From Lodderomyces elongisporus (lineage: Eukaryota > Ascomycota > Pichiomycetes > Serinales > Debaryomycetaceae): a stretch of DNA of 64,000 nt. The notes beneath the pieces were generated by a model. The model saw only the letters and a list, made by a program, of their open reading frames with translations, searched no databases and was not told where the DNA came from. How positions within the stretch are numbered: position 1 is the stretch's first letter; each line of letters opens with the position of its first letter. The stretch is taken from the NCBI RefSeq assembly GCF_030384665.1, contig NC_083674.1:558001-622000 (forward strand). Direction: 5' to 3'. Of the stretch, positions 40,501 to 50,570 are shown piece after piece. The translations under genes and the position numbers were made by a program.

Positions 40501-42007
40501 TAGAAGAACCGCGGCAGTGCGTAAACTCGAGAATGGCTCAACAAACCCAAGTGATTACGAAGATAGCGGTGAAGATACGAAACCCAGCGGCAGTCGAAGA
40601 AGAGGTACGACAACAAGAACAGCAATGGATCATCAATTATCGGAAAAAGAAATTAGAGGTATTTACAGGTCAATCCTTAAGTGGGGTGATTTGCATGGTA
40701 AATGGGAACAGTTGGTTGAAGAAGGCACAATATCCAACAAGAACCCTGTTTACATCAAGCATGCATATAACGAGATTGTCAGTATATCAAAGAAGATGGT
40801 GAAAGAAGAAGAAACAAGAAGAGCACAGGCTTTGGCAGAATTGGAGAGAAAAGCCAAGGAGCAAAGAGAGAATTCTTTAAAGGATGGTGATTCCAATGGC
40901 AACAATAACCAAACGGCATTGTGGATTGCAAAGAAGAAGGAAAAGAAAGCTGTGTTATTTGAGTATCAAGGTGTCAAGAATATAAATGCCGAGCTTGTTC
41001 TTAATCGACCTTTGGACATGAAGGCATTAGATGCCATTGTCCCTAATGGCGATCCATTAAAGATACAATTGCCAAAGCAGCCCAAAGCAGTTCAATCATG
41101 GAGCTGTGAGTGGACAGCAAAAGACGATAGCATGTTGCTTGCTGGGGTATACAAATTTGGCTATGGATCCTGGATTCAAATCAGAGACGACCCAGTTTTG
41201 GGATTGCAAAATAAATTGTTTTTAGAGACGCCAGCATCGAGTAAAGTTGCAAATAGCTCTGGTACTAACGCTGCTGCAAGTGGTTCCGAAGTTGCAAAGG
41301 ATGGCAAGGATGGCAAGGATGGGAAAGAAGCAAAGGACACTAAAAAGGTGCCAAATGCTGTCCACCTTGGAAGAAGAGTTGACTACTTGTTTACATTACT
41401 TCGAGAAAGTGATGACAATAATAATGGCAGTGGCCCAGCACCGGCACCGGTGCCAAAGCGTAGAGTCAAGAGACCTGATGCTTTGAATGGCAAGAGCAGC
41501 AAGAAGATGAAGTCTGAAACACCTGATATCAGTGTACGACCAATTAAACCTAAACCAATGAACCTGCAGTTGCATCAACATCTGCATCAGCTGCATAAGG
41601 CTTCTTCGAAAAGCCCTAAGCTTGAAAGTAGCAAACTTCACCAACCACACTCAGCACCTACAGTTTCAACGATGCGTCTGCATGACTTGGAATACGAAAG
41701 CATGGATGAAGCATCTTGTAAGGCAACCATGCATCCGGTTTCTAAATCGTTGCACAAGTTACATAGAGGCAGCAAAGGTCTTGATAAGCATCAATGGGCA
41801 ACTGTATTAAAAGAGGAGTTGATTAGAGTGGGTGATCATATCCATTCAGAAGTGAGCAAAACTAAACAAGCAGAAGAAGCCACAACATTGCTGAAACACC
41901 TTTGGTCGTTTGCTGGATTGTACTGGCCTAGTAAAGTACCAAGCAGTAAAATCAGTGAAATGTATAAGCGATTAACGACAAAAGCAAAAGCACCCAAGAG
42001 CGAGTAA
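37505..42007 (+). CDS. CHD1: Chd1 chromatin remodelling ATPase
   Basis: Snf2-family remodeller that spaces nucleosomes behind RNA polymerase II. From the ATG at 37505 it has 1500 residues (S. cerevisiae Chd1 has 1468). Order of domains: acidic/basic low-complexity N-terminus with long Asp/Glu runs, two chromodomains (about 220-275 with [15 protein letters not shown], and about 320-365 with [17 protein letters not shown]), Snf2 ATPase with ADEMGLGKT near 432-440 and DEAH near 547-550, helicase C lobe with [31 protein letters not shown]-binding region (about 1065-1300), and a C-terminal CHCT-type helical domain (about 1420-1490). An upstream in-frame extension has no ATG. Low-complexity inserts match the species style. 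Confidence 0.96.
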   Translation: MVKPMVIEEASLNPELYGLRRSHRERKGPAIVESDSETEDFEPRKKRKQVNNDDYYDDDVDDDDDDLANEDGDEDLGGEDDFIDDDDDDDDDFTIGTKLKKKLSNSKKKKPQLHLQRKSGSVRSRKKKKTSLSTLKSKSKSSTPAYPIQELRFSTRNSKIVNYNIDDDNDDDLLESDDYDEKNGKANEGGEYDEDDDDEEEDANGDYYYYQQAIEPEIERGIDFVMDHKLNPDNAEVTNEPKLDYLFKIKWSDASHMHNTWETYKDLKEYKGFRKVDNYIKQFIIYDNEVRNDPLTTKEDIEAMDIERERRRDEQEEYTHVERIVDSQRVEKDDSQTRLEYFVKWKRLYYDECSWEDAEEIAKIAPEQVKKFQQRLNSKIFPHQSATYSVVNRPKFEKLTKQPIFIKNGELRDFQLTGLNWMAFLWSRNENGILADEMGLGKTVQTVAFLSWLIFSRRQYGPHLVVVPLSTIPAWQETFEKWAPDVNCVYYLGNGEARKTIREYEWYTTGGSGGGRKPKFNILLTTYEYILKDRAELGSFKWQFLAVDEAHRLKNAESSLYESLKSFKCANKLLITGTPLQNNMKELAALCDFLMPGKFSIEQEIDFDTPDEDQELYIKDLQKKINPFILRRLKKDVETSLPGKTERILRVELSDIQTDYYKNIITKNYAALNAGNKGSQISLLNVMSELKKASNHPYLFDGAEERVLSRAGSYSRENVLKGMVMSSGKMVLLEQLLTRLKKEGHRVLIFSQMVRMLDILGDYMSIKGYAFQRLDGGIPSSQRRISIDHFNAPDSKDFAFLLSTRAGGLGINLMTADTVIIFDSDWNPQADLQAMARAHRIGQKNQVLVYRFVSKDTVEEQILERARKKMILEYAIISLGITDPSAKKNSKAEPSGSELSQILKFGAGTMFKDNDNQQKLENLNLDDVLNHAEDHVTTPDLGESNLGSEEFLKQFEVTDYKADIEWDDIIPQEELTKLKDEEKRRADEQFLQQQIAMYSRRTAAVRKLENGSTNPSDYEDSGEDTKPSGSRRRGTTTRTAMDHQLSEKEIRGIYRSILKWGDLHGKWEQLVEEGTISNKNPVYIKHAYNEIVSISKKMVKEEETRRAQALAELERKAKEQRENSLKDGDSNGNNNQTALWIAKKKEKKAVLFEYQGVKNINAELVLNRPLDMKALDAIVPNGDPLKIQLPKQPKAVQSWSCEWTAKDDSMLLAGVYKFGYGSWIQIRDDPVLGLQNKLFLETPASSKVANSSGTNAAASGSEVAKDGKDGKDGKEAKDTKKVPNAVHLGRRVDYLFTLLRESDDNNNGSGPAPAPVPKRRVKRPDALNGKSSKKMKSETPDISVRPIKPKPMNLQLHQHLHQLHKASSKSPKLESSKLHQPHSAPTVSTMRLHDLEYESMDEASCKATMHPVSKSLHKLHRGSKGLDKHQWATVLKEELIRVGDHIHSEVSKTKQAEEATTLLKHLWSFAGLYWPSKVPSSKISEMYKRLTTKAKAPKSE

Positions 42008-42317
42008 TCTTAAACACGTTACTTAAATTACATGGAGTTTTCATCTATCTATTTATTTATATATATATATGTGTGTGTATGTACTGAAGTTTAACAAAGT
42101 TATTTATGAAACTCAAGAAAGATTGATGTAGTGATGTGAAAGTGAAAATTTTAATTAAATAGAATAACTTGATTTGGATACAAAAAAAAATAACAGGTTT
42201 GGAGAATGGTGAAGTATAAATTGTGACACTGCACTACACACACACTTCTTGCTGCTAGAACCTCTACGATTTATTCCGGCACGGAATAGGCGGTCTATAT
42301 ATAGATGGACATGTACC

Positions 42318-42371
42318 TAAATACATACACATACATACATATATACATATATGTATATATATATATATATA
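42318..42371. repeat. CA/TA dinucleotide-rich block between CHD1 and PAB1
   Basis: ACAT/TATA-type tandem elements ending in an (AT)n run; able to form hairpins. Confidence 0.85.
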
Positions 42372-42732
42372 GGAAAGAGAAATGAAGAGAGACAAAGTGT
42401 CCTTTGTCCATGCCATTTAAAAGAAAAGGCCAAGTCAAAGAAGTCAATGTTAAAGTCCAGTCAAGTCGTTCAGAGAGCTTCGTCTTCTGCCTCCCACTGA
42501 CCGTAATTTATAAATTGAAAGACATCAAAATATCTAGGAGATCTAGATGCCCTTTCAAAGAGGAGCTTGTACAATACAAGTTAACACTTTACCTTGTTGA
42601 AATAGTATATAATGTGAAAAATACCAACAGCCTACTACAAGATAAATAGTGTATTGTGGTGTTGTTCAATAAAGTAGGTATTTCTATAGCCCAAATAGGC
42701 TTGTGAAATATCTGCTCCCACCCTTTTCCTTT

Positions 42733-42785
42733 TGCCCTTTCCCTTGCCCTTGCCCTTGCCCTTGCCATTTGCTCTGCTCTGCTCT
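42733..42785. repeat. CCCTTG and GCTCT short tandem repeats upstream of PAB1
   Basis: About four CCCTTG hexamers followed by three GCTCT pentamers, shortly before the A-rich PAB1 leader. They are pyrimidine-rich on the coding strand. Confidence 0.9.
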
Positions 42786-42821
42786 AGAATTTTACAACGC
42801 AGAGCAAAACACAATGTATAG

Positions 42822-42984
42822 CGAAAAAAAAAATAGCAAAAAAAAAAACCAAAAAAAAAAAAAACTGAGAAAAAAAAAAGTAGCAAAAAAAAGCAGAAAA
42901 AAAAACAGAAAAAAAAAATTTCACAAAGTAGACTGTACAGAGTTGAGACGAACACTGAAAATTTGTCTCACTAAAAAAAAAAAA
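42822..42984 (+). promoter_or_regulatory. PAB1: A-rich 5' leader of PAB1, candidate Pab1 autoregulatory element
   Basis: At least seven A-tracts of 7-14 residues each (42823-42920, plus 42973-42984), separated by short non-A spacers, lie 85-247 nt upstream of the PAB1 ATG on the sense strand. Poly(A)-binding protein mRNAs in animals and yeast are known to carry A-rich leaders that the protein binds to repress its own translation. Position and strand fit that role. The tract begins just after an in-frame upstream ATG at 42814. Confidence 0.7.
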
Positions 42985-43068
42985 TTTCAGTCTCAGGAAG
43001 AAGAGGCACAAGAAGAAGTAGTAGAAGAAGAAGAAGACGATACCTCTTTGGATATATCATCATCAATA

Positions 43069-45054
43069 ATGTCAGCTGCTGAAACCAACCAAGTTCAAGA
43101 GTCTTTAGAGAAATTGAATCTCGACTCTTCATCATCACCTGCTGCTGGTGGTGCCACTACCGCTACTACCACTAACAATGCTGAGTCATCCGACGCAACA
43201 TCTTCTTCCGTCCCAGCTGACTCAGCTGAAGAGCAAGGAGAATCCAGTGGTATTGCTGAAAACTCTGCCTCTTTGTATGTGGGTGAGTTAAACCCATCGG
43301 TTAACGAAGCAACCCTTTTTGAGATATTTTCCCCAATTGGTCAAGTTGCATCAATCAGGGTTTGTCGTGATGCAGTTTCCAAAAAGTCTTTGGGTTATGC
43401 TTACGTCAACTACCACAAATTGGAAGATGGAGAAAAGGCTATCGAAGAGTTGAACTACACTCCAGTTGAAGGCAGACCATGTCGTATTATGTGGTCCCAA
43501 AGAGACCCATCAGCAAGAAGATCAGGTGACGGTAACATTTTTATCAAGAACTTGCACCCAGCCATTGACAACAAGGCTTTGCACGACACCTTCTCGGCTT
43601 TCGGTAAGATCTTGTCAGTTAAGGTCGCCACTGATGACTTGGGTCAATCCAAATGTTTCGGTTTCGTTCACTACGAGACTGAAGAAGCTGCTCAAGCTGC
43701 TATCGAGAGTGTTAACGGTATGTTGTTGAACGACCGTGAAGTCTATGTTGGTAAGCACGTTTCCAAGAAAGACCGTGAATCTAAACTTGAGGAAATGAAG
43801 GCAAATTACACCAACATTTACGTCAAGAACATTGACTTGGCATACACTGAAAAAGAATTTGAAGAATTGTTTGCTCCATTCGGTAAGATTACTTCCATCT
43901 ACTTGGAGAAAGATGCTGAGGGTAAGTCTAAGGGTTTCGGTTTCGTCAACTTTGAAGAACACGAGGCTGCTGCTAAAGCCGTTGAGGAATTGAACGACAA
44001 GGAAATCAATGGTCAAAAAATCTACGTTGGCAGAGCTCAAAAGAAGAGAGAAAGAACTGAAGAGTTGAAGAAACAGTACGAGGCAGTCAGATTAGAAAAA
44101 TTATCCAAGTACCAAGGTGTTAACTTGTTTGTTAAAAACTTGGACGAGCAAATCGACTCTGAGAAATTAGAAGAAGAGTTTAAGCCATTCGGTACTATTA
44201 CCTCTTCCAAGGTTATGGTTGATGATGCTGGAAAATCTAAGGGATTCGGTTTCGTTTGTTTCAGCACCCCAGAAGAAGCTACCAAGGCTATCACTGAAAT
44301 GAACCAAAGAATGGTTAACGGTAAACCATTGTATGTTGCTTTGGCTCAACGTAAGGATGTTAGACGTTCACAATTGGAACAACAAATCCAAGCTAGAAAC
44401 CAAATGAGAATGCAAAACGCTGCTGCTGCAGGTGGCTTACCAGGCCAATTCATGCCACCAATGTTTTACGGTCAACAAGGTTTCTTCCCACCAAACGGTA
44501 GAGGTAACGCTCCATTCCCAGGTCCAAATCCACAAATGATGATGAGAGGCAGAGGCCAACCATTCCCAGAACAATGGCCAAGACCAGGTCCAAATGGTCA
44601 ACCAGTTCCAGTTTACGGAATGCCACCACAATTCCAAGACTTTAATGGTCAAAACATGAGACCTCAACAACAACAACAGCAACAGCAACAGCAACAACAG
44701 CAACAACAGCAACAAAGAGGTTACTACCCTAACCGTCCTGCAGGTGGTAATGTTCCAGCCAAGGACTTGGCTGCTTTGATTGCAAATGCTCCACTTGAAG
44801 CACAAAAGAGAATCTTGGGTGAAGAATTGTACCAAAGAATTGTTGCAACTGGTAAGGCCCAAGAGCCAGAGGCTGCTGGTAAGATTACTGGTATGATGTT
44901 GGGTTTGGAAAACCAAGAAATCTTGGACTTGTTGGACGATGAGGAATTGTTCAACAACCACTTTGAAGAAGCATTGAATGCTTTCGAAGAATATAAGAAC
45001 TCAGAAGGTGCCAACGCTGCTACTGGTGCTCCAGCTCCTTCTGAGGAAGCATAG
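43069..45054 (+). CDS. PAB1: poly(A)-binding protein Pab1
   Basis: Cytoplasmic/nuclear poly(A)-binding protein that binds mRNA tails and eIF4G, controlling translation, deadenylation and mRNA export. From the ATG at 43069 the protein has 661 residues. Four RRMs start near residues 68, 156, 249 and 352, each with RNP2 (LYVGEL, IFIKNL, IYVKNI, LFVKNL) and RNP1 (for example KSKGFGFV). A Met/Pro/Gly-rich linker and a poly-Gln run (about 531-549) follow, then the C-terminal MLLE domain (about 565-645, with [15 protein letters not shown] and KITGMMLGL). Leu codons are mostly TTG, as in highly expressed genes. The same frame stays open upstream through an in-frame ATG at 42814, but the 43069 start gives the family N-terminus ([18 protein letters not shown]). 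Confidence 0.97.
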   Translation: MSAAETNQVQESLEKLNLDSSSSPAAGGATTATTTNNAESSDATSSSVPADSAEEQGESSGIAENSASLYVGELNPSVNEATLFEIFSPIGQVASIRVCRDAVSKKSLGYAYVNYHKLEDGEKAIEELNYTPVEGRPCRIMWSQRDPSARRSGDGNIFIKNLHPAIDNKALHDTFSAFGKILSVKVATDDLGQSKCFGFVHYETEEAAQAAIESVNGMLLNDREVYVGKHVSKKDRESKLEEMKANYTNIYVKNIDLAYTEKEFEELFAPFGKITSIYLEKDAEGKSKGFGFVNFEEHEAAAKAVEELNDKEINGQKIYVGRAQKKRERTEELKKQYEAVRLEKLSKYQGVNLFVKNLDEQIDSEKLEEEFKPFGTITSSKVMVDDAGKSKGFGFVCFSTPEEATKAITEMNQRMVNGKPLYVALAQRKDVRRSQLEQQIQARNQMRMQNAAAAGGLPGQFMPPMFYGQQGFFPPNGRGNAPFPGPNPQMMMRGRGQPFPEQWPRPGPNGQPVPVYGMPPQFQDFNGQNMRPQQQQQQQQQQQQQQQQQRGYYPNRPAGGNVPAKDLAALIANAPLEAQKRILGEELYQRIVATGKAQEPEAAGKITGMMLGLENQEILDLLDDEELFNNHFEEALNAFEEYKNSEGANAATGAPAPSEEA

Positions 45055-46039
45055 GCTATTTAGAAGAAGCATTATCTTAGGAGAAAAAGAATGGATGAGA
45101 AATTTTATGACATGTGATTAAAATTTTTTAGAGAAAAAAAAAATTCCCCAGATCTGACACCAAAACTTGACCTGCTATTATTAGTAAAACCTTTTTTCCA
45201 AACTTTTTTTTTTCAGCCTCCCTATATTGTGATTGGCCCTGATTTTTTCTTGGTGATTGCATTTTGAGAGGCACATTTTTTTTTTTAATAATCGTGAAGG
45301 AGATGCAATCTTGCATTGATCTTTTACCATCCCCCGTGTATTTTATTAATATATCTAAAGTTTGAAATTGAGGAAAAAAAAACACACTTTTTTTTAAGCT
45401 TGTAGCATTGACAAAACTCTCACCATAAATACTTTCTGATCTCAGACCAGATTGTCTTGAAAGGTTTTGTTAGATATGGGCATGATGGTACTATTTTTGT
45501 TTCAAATAATTTGCAAATCTTTCCAGTTTTCTCTTTTGTTAGCTCTATTAACCACTTCTTGACACACGTGACACATAGAACTAGTGTTGAGCTATGGAGT
45601 TGATTAAAAGATTACACAAAAAGCCACTAATTACTAGTAGATCTGCGTCAATATGGCCGCGGAGGCCGTTTGTACGAAACCGCAATCTAAAGAAATTATA
45701 GGAGATTCCCAAATTTTCATTTTAAATTTCAAACATAAATTCACCCAGCAAGGATTGGATTTGTTATTGGACATTGTTTTTTTTTTTTATTTTTTTTTGA
45801 ATTTGAACTTTTGAAGGCCTACTTTTATCATTATCAAAAGCAATAGATTCACATTATAACACCATTAAGCTTTTTACATACCGATTGTGAACTTAATAAT
45901 TTTTGCTAAATTGTGCTACTAGGCTTCTTTTTTTCTTCTTTTTCCTTTTTAAATCAACCTAAATTCACCCGAGAGATCTCAGTTGCTAATAAAATTTTCA
46001 TCAAATTTTCATCATATATACATCATAGATTCATCATAG
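45055..46039. other. intergenic: PAB1 3' flank and TPS2 promoter
   Basis: 985 bp. Candidate regulatory sites are listed separately (CACGTG near 45564, CGG-N3-CCG near 45661). Poly(T) runs are at 45773-45798 and 45927-45950. No gene is supported. Confidence 0.6.
45560..45675. promoter_or_regulatory. candidate TPS2 upstream sites: CACGTGAC box and CGG-N3-CCG palindrome
   Basis: A CACGTGAC element (about 45564-45571) matches the Cbf1/Pho4-type E-box (GTCACGTG on the other strand). About 90 bp further, within GGCCGCGGAGGCCGT, CGGAGGCCG forms a CGG-N3-CCG inverted repeat, the format bound by Zn2Cys6 dimers. Both lie about 370-480 bp upstream of the TPS2 ATG in otherwise AT-rich DNA. Confidence 0.4.
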
Positions 46040-48718
46040 ATGGCTAAATTGGATCAGTTTATATCTACGCCCGCCAGTGGGCCCATGGTATCCCCTAAGG
46101 ATTATGCTGAAAACTCGAAAGTCAAATTATCAGGTCGTATACTAAATGTTATGACCACGTTGCCTACTCAAATTGTCAGCCAATACGATTCTAAAACGGG
46201 TCTGCATGTTTGGGACGTTGAGGTATTTAGAGGCAACTCTGCTTTATTTTCGTCGCAATCGTTTTTGCAACAGCATTCTGATTGGGAAACACACTTGATA
46301 GCTTGGACTGGAGAGTTAAAGAACAAGGCCGAGAATACAATCAATTTGACTGCCGAAAACTTGCAGGATGATCCGTTATACTTGGACGAAGAGGACAAGG
46401 CAGAGATTGAAAAAAAATTGCAAAAGTCGATTGGCAATGAAAACATTCATCCTGTTTGGTTATTAAGACGTGACCAAGAAAGATGGAGAAAGTATGCAGA
46501 AAATGTACTTTGGCCAGTGTTCCACTATTTTGAAGGAACCCCGTCAGACGGTAAGGAGGAGATTAATGCTTGGCACGATTACGTCAAGTTCAACGAAGCC
46601 TATTTGAACAAGATCAAGCAGGTTTATAAGCCAGGCGATGTTATTTGGATCCATGATTATTATCTTTTGCTTCTTCCACAGTTATTGAGAATGGAATTGC
46701 CAGATGCTTATATATGTCACTTTTTGCATGTGCCATTTCCTTCATCAGAGTACTTCAAATGCTTGTCAAAGAGAACGCAGCTTTTAGATGGTATGTTGGG
46801 CTCGGACAAAATTGGTTTCCAGTCGGACTCATTTCAACGACATTTCTTATCTTGTTGTGCACGAGTGCTCGGTTGCCAGGTTTCCAAAACAGAAGTCTTT
46901 GCTTATGGTACAACAATCTCTGTTGAGACCTTGCCTATTGGTATAGATACTGCCAAGATTGAGCACGAGGCGTTCACGGATGAAGTTGATCAAAAGGTGC
47001 AGGCAATTAGAAATGCATACAAGGGCAAGAAGATCATTGTTGGACGTGATAGATTGGATAAGGTGAGAGGTGTTGTTCAGAAGTTGCAAGCTTTCCAAAT
47101 ATTTCTTGAAATGTTCCCCGAGTGGCGAGAGAAGGTTGTGTTGATTCAAGTTTCAACACCAGGATACCAACATTCGGCAAATGTTGAAATCAAGGCTACT
47201 GAATTGATCAACCAAATCAACTCAAAGTATGGAACTTTGAACCATACTCCAGTGATCCACTATCAGATGATGATACCCAAGGAAGAGTATTTGGCTTTGT
47301 TGAGAGTTGCTGACTTGTGTCTTATCACGTCAGTTAGAGATGGAATGAATACAACTGCGTTTGAATTTGTTATTTGTCAAAAGGAAAAAAGCTCACCTTT
47401 GATTTTGTCAGAGTTTACTGGTACCGCATCCGTCTTAAATGATGCCATATTGGTGAACCCATGGGATTCAGTAGGAATTTCCAAAACTATAAATGAAGCT
47501 TTATCTTTTAGTGATGGTGAAAAGAAGACTCTTGAAAACAGGCTTTACAAAAAAGTGACATCCAACACTATTCAGCACTGGACTTCTACATTTATTAGAG
47601 ACACTATAGAACACTCGGCAATAACACACACCAATCATTATACTCCAACATTGAATAGGCCATTGTTGTTAAAGAATTATCAAGAATCAGAACGAAGATT
47701 GTTTTTGTTTGACTATGATGGAACATTAACCCCAATCGTTCAAGACCCCGCTGCAGCAATCCCATCAGACAAGTTAAATCGTGTCCTCGACGTATTAACA
47801 CAAGATCCCAAGAATCAAATTTGGATCATTTCCGGTAGAGACCAGGCGTTTTTGGAGAAGTGGATGGGTAAGAAAAACGTGGGACTCTCAGCCGAACATG
47901 GCTGTTTCATGAAAGATCTTGGAGCTAAGGAATGGCTCAATTTAACTGAACAGTTTGACATGTCTTGGCAACAAAAGGTCAAAGATGTTTTCCAAAAGTA
48001 TACTGATAAAACCCCTGGCTCTAATATAGAAATTAAAAAGGTTGCTATTACGTGGCATTATAGAAGAGCTGACCACGAATTAGGTCTTTACCAAGCACAG
48101 AAATGTGTTGAAGAGTTGACAGAGACAGTTGCCAAGGAATATGATGTTGATGTGATGGAAGGCAAGGCAAACATTGAGGTCAGACCCAAATTTGTTAATA
48201 AGGGTGAAATTGTAAAGTCGTTGGTGTTGCATCCCCATGGTGCGAAAAAGGCAATTGAAGAAATCATGAATCATGAGATCAAGCATGATGATGACAAGTT
48301 GCCTGATTTTGTATTCTGTGTTGGTGACGACTTGACTGATGAGGATATGTTCAAGTCTTTGCTCAAGATTGAAAACCAATGGTCCCTCAACAACAAGTCA
48401 AGAAACAAGTTTGGATCGTATGGCATTTTCCCTGTGGCGGTTGGACCCGCATCTAAAAAAACTGTGGCAACAGCCCACTTGAATGAACCTGCGCAAGTTT
48501 TGGAGACGTTGGGATTATTAGCTGGACAAGTGTCTCTTTTTGAGAGTGCAGGTTCAGTGGATTTAGATGATAGAGGACACCTTGCCAACAGTGAGATCTC
48601 GACCAGACTGAAGGATGCAGTTAGGCAAGCAACTTTAAAGAAACGAAAGAGTTTAGAACAAGCTAATGGCGGTAAAGTAGCAGCTGATGCAAACACTAAG
48701 CAAGAAGCAGCAGCATAG
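46040..48718 (+). CDS. TPS2: trehalose-6-phosphate phosphatase Tps2
   Basis: Dephosphorylates trehalose-6-phosphate to trehalose in the Tps1-Tps2-Tsl1 complex, giving stress tolerance. The 892-residue product (S. cerevisiae Tps2 has 896) has an N-terminal glycosyltransferase-20 domain like that of Tps1 (about 30-520, with WIHDYYLLLLPQLLR and the SVRDGMNT region), inactive as a synthase in this family. The C-terminal HAD phosphatase has DYDGTL with D558/D560, WIISGRDQ, the cap region with LSAEHG, and the metal-binding GDDLTDEDMF. The tail is Ala/Lys-rich. The ATG at 46040 is the first in frame after the T-rich leader. Confidence 0.97.
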   Translation: MAKLDQFISTPASGPMVSPKDYAENSKVKLSGRILNVMTTLPTQIVSQYDSKTGLHVWDVEVFRGNSALFSSQSFLQQHSDWETHLIAWTGELKNKAENTINLTAENLQDDPLYLDEEDKAEIEKKLQKSIGNENIHPVWLLRRDQERWRKYAENVLWPVFHYFEGTPSDGKEEINAWHDYVKFNEAYLNKIKQVYKPGDVIWIHDYYLLLLPQLLRMELPDAYICHFLHVPFPSSEYFKCLSKRTQLLDGMLGSDKIGFQSDSFQRHFLSCCARVLGCQVSKTEVFAYGTTISVETLPIGIDTAKIEHEAFTDEVDQKVQAIRNAYKGKKIIVGRDRLDKVRGVVQKLQAFQIFLEMFPEWREKVVLIQVSTPGYQHSANVEIKATELINQINSKYGTLNHTPVIHYQMMIPKEEYLALLRVADLCLITSVRDGMNTTAFEFVICQKEKSSPLILSEFTGTASVLNDAILVNPWDSVGISKTINEALSFSDGEKKTLENRLYKKVTSNTIQHWTSTFIRDTIEHSAITHTNHYTPTLNRPLLLKNYQESERRLFLFDYDGTLTPIVQDPAAAIPSDKLNRVLDVLTQDPKNQIWIISGRDQAFLEKWMGKKNVGLSAEHGCFMKDLGAKEWLNLTEQFDMSWQQKVKDVFQKYTDKTPGSNIEIKKVAITWHYRRADHELGLYQAQKCVEELTETVAKEYDVDVMEGKANIEVRPKFVNKGEIVKSLVLHPHGAKKAIEEIMNHEIKHDDDKLPDFVFCVGDDLTDEDMFKSLLKIENQWSLNNKSRNKFGSYGIFPVAVGPASKKTVATAHLNEPAQVLETLGLLAGQVSLFESAGSVDLDDRGHLANSEISTRLKDAVRQATLKKRKSLEQANGGKVAADANTKQEAAA

Positions 48719-49087
48719 AATAGACTAAAAGAATATTTTTTCAAGTATCTTTTTCTAAACAAAAAAGGATTTTTTTTTTTCTGTTTTTCTTTCTTTATTT
48801 TTCTTTTCATTCATTTTTTTATTTTTAATTTATTTACTCTTACTTTCATCTTTAAAATGATAATAGTAATAATAATAGTTATAGTAAATGTGGAACAAAG
48901 GGCTCTTTGTAGAATCTTAATCTTACATTTCCGAATGATATGTGATCTATGGGCAAGTTTCTATTCAAATTTTCCTCTATTAATTTGTTCAATTGTATTA
49001 TCCTTTTTTTTTTCTTAATTTATAAATATTCTTTTTTGTTAATCAAAGTCTCAATCTATTTATTCATTGCTATTGAAAAAGTTGTGT
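48719..49087. other. convergent intergenic TPS2/EHT1-like
   Basis: 369 bp of AT-rich 3' flanks of both genes, with T-rich runs at 48770-48835. No gene is seen. Confidence 0.65.
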
Positions 49088-50422
49088 CTATAACTCTGCA
49101 AACTTTTGAAGGAATTCTTCAACAACCTTGACACACCAAAACTCTCCACTTGTTTGCACATAACCCAAGTGACCACCCATATCTGTTTCAACAAGACATA
49201 AGTATGGGTTTGTCTTTGCGTCCAATATGGGCAATCTGCATCCCACAGCAGGATCATCAGTCGAGTTCAAAATCAAGTATGGTGTTTTAATTTTCAATAT
49301 TTTTCTTATTGGTGATAATTCTCTATAATATTCAAAAGCATTCTTGTATGGCGTCAATTTACATGTGATCAAATCATCAAACTGCCATGTTGTTTTTATG
49401 TTCTTCAATTCTTTCATTGTTTGATCATTGACCAATTCAGGATTCAATTCTTTGAGCTCTGCATAGTTGTTGGTGACAATTTTGGCGAGGAACTTTGCCA
49501 ATGCTGGGTTGAGTAACATGCGACCAGTGAGTGAGTTTTGGATATGGTACGCACTATCAACAAAATCCCAAGGACATCCAACTGCACAAGCTGCAGCAAC
49601 TAATCTCTCAGTGTGTTTACTATCTTCACTTTTCTCCAAGTCTGCTTTTTCACCTTCTTCACCAAGGAAATTAGATAACAATGCAGCACCAAATGAAAAG
49701 CCAGTGACAAAGATTGGCCTGTTTGGCCATTGCTTTTTGAATTTCTGCAAAACCTCTCTAATATCATTAGTGGAACCGGCATTAAAAACTTTATTTGATG
49801 TAATCTTGGTTCTGCAGCATCCACGATTGTTTACTACAACAACGTCCCATCCATTTGTGTTCTTGTCAATGACCTCTGCAAAATTACGGATCAATGGTTC
49901 ATGAGATCCACCACCCAAGCCATGCAATATGACAACAATTGGGGTGGTTTTCAAGTCGTCTGCCTTATTGATGGCCTCAGCCTCGTCGTTAGATAAGTAG
50001 CGTGTACGTGGGTGTAATTTGGGGTATCCCTCTGGTAAAGTTTCAGTACCCAATTTTTTAAATTCCTCAACTGAGTCTGGTTCGGGAATAACCCAGTCCA
50101 AACTTGAGCTGCCTCCATCAGAGTAGTGGAACAACTCCCTACCATACCAAATTTTAAACTTGTTTGAAACGTCAATCGAGGTGTAATACAAGGTTTGTAA
50201 GGAACCATTAAATAATAAAGGGTTTAGCCATAATTTTTTCGATGGATCAATGAGCTCAAGGGTTTTTGTGAAATCAGTAAATTTTACTGCGGTGGAATCT
50301 TGTTTCTCTACATCTTTTGAGTCTGGTGAAGATATTCTTTCAGGGCTGACTATTATTGAGTCTTGAGGTGATGACTGGTGGACTTTGATCGTGGACCTAA
50401 ACCCCCAATTAAGAATACCCAT
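49088..50422 (-). CDS. alpha/beta-hydrolase of the Eht1/Eeb1 (YheT) family
   Basis: A 444-residue alpha/beta-hydrolase of the family of yeast Eht1, Eeb1 and YMR210W, which make or hydrolyse medium-chain fatty acid ethyl esters or act as monoacylglycerol lipases. The nucleophile elbow is GFSFGAAL, after the oxyanion block VVILHGLGGGSHEP, with NRGCCRTKIT, the acid in NSTDDPAVG and the His in MGGHLGYV. The sequence WYGRELFHYSDGGSSSLDW near the N-terminus is typical of the fungal branch. The ATG at 50422 is the only one near the family start. It is transcribed divergently from the arrestin gene, with a 21-bp tandem array just upstream. I cannot say which of the paralogues it corresponds to. Confidence 0.88.
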   Translation of the reverse strand: MGILNWGFRSTIKVHQSSPQDSIIVSPERISSPDSKDVEKQDSTAVKFTDFTKTLELIDPSKKLWLNPLLFNGSLQTLYYTSIDVSNKFKIWYGRELFHYSDGGSSSLDWVIPEPDSVEEFKKLGTETLPEGYPKLHPRTRYLSNDEAEAINKADDLKTTPIVVILHGLGGGSHEPLIRNFAEVIDKNTNGWDVVVVNNRGCCRTKITSNKVFNAGSTNDIREVLQKFKKQWPNRPIFVTGFSFGAALLSNFLGEEGEKADLEKSEDSKHTERLVAAACAVGCPWDFVDSAYHIQNSLTGRMLLNPALAKFLAKIVTNNYAELKELNPELVNDQTMKELKNIKTTWQFDDLITCKLTPYKNAFEYYRELSPIRKILKIKTPYLILNSTDDPAVGCRLPILDAKTNPYLCLVETDMGGHLGYVQTSGEFWCVKVVEEFLQKFAEL

Positions 50423-50465
50423 AGTGGTGTGGTTTAAAAAGTTGAGGACAGTGAAACAAGAAGAA

Positions 50466-50570
50466 GTTGAGGAAGAAGAAGAAGAAGTTGAGGAAGAAGA
50501 AGAAGAAGTTGAGGAAGAAGAAGAAGAAGTTGAGGAAGAAGAAGAAGAAGTTGAGGAAGGAGAAGGAGAA
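50466..50570. repeat. 21-bp minisatellite (GTTGAGGAAGAAGAAGAAGAA)n, shown by unit start
   Basis: Four perfect 21-bp units beginning GTTGAGGAAGAAGAA at 50466, 50487, 50508 and 50529, and a degenerate fifth to about 50570. They lie 44-148 bp upstream of the EHT1-like ATG. In plus-strand frame the unit reads Val-Glu6, but no gene is evident around it. Confidence 0.95.

Larger units (their letters stand above)
42008..43068. other. intergenic: CHD1 3' flank, PAB1 promoter and leader
   Basis: About 1.06 kb. It contains CA/AT-type repeats at 42318-42371, a CCCTTG hexamer array with GCTCT pentamers at 42733-42785, and the A-rich leader at 42822-42984. The open frame at 42404-42649 is not recognised and is not called. 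Confidence 0.6.

Noticed and set aside
42404..42649. 81-codon plus-strand frame between CHD1 and PAB1
   Set aside because: No recognisable family; it starts at a non-ATG codon and shows no domain.
44437..44961. 174-codon minus-strand open frame
   Set aside because: Antisense of PAB1 with Leu runs from the Gln repeat; codon-bias shadow.
48271..48810. 179-codon minus-strand frame
   Set aside because: Antisense to the TPS2 phosphatase domain; shadow of a real gene.
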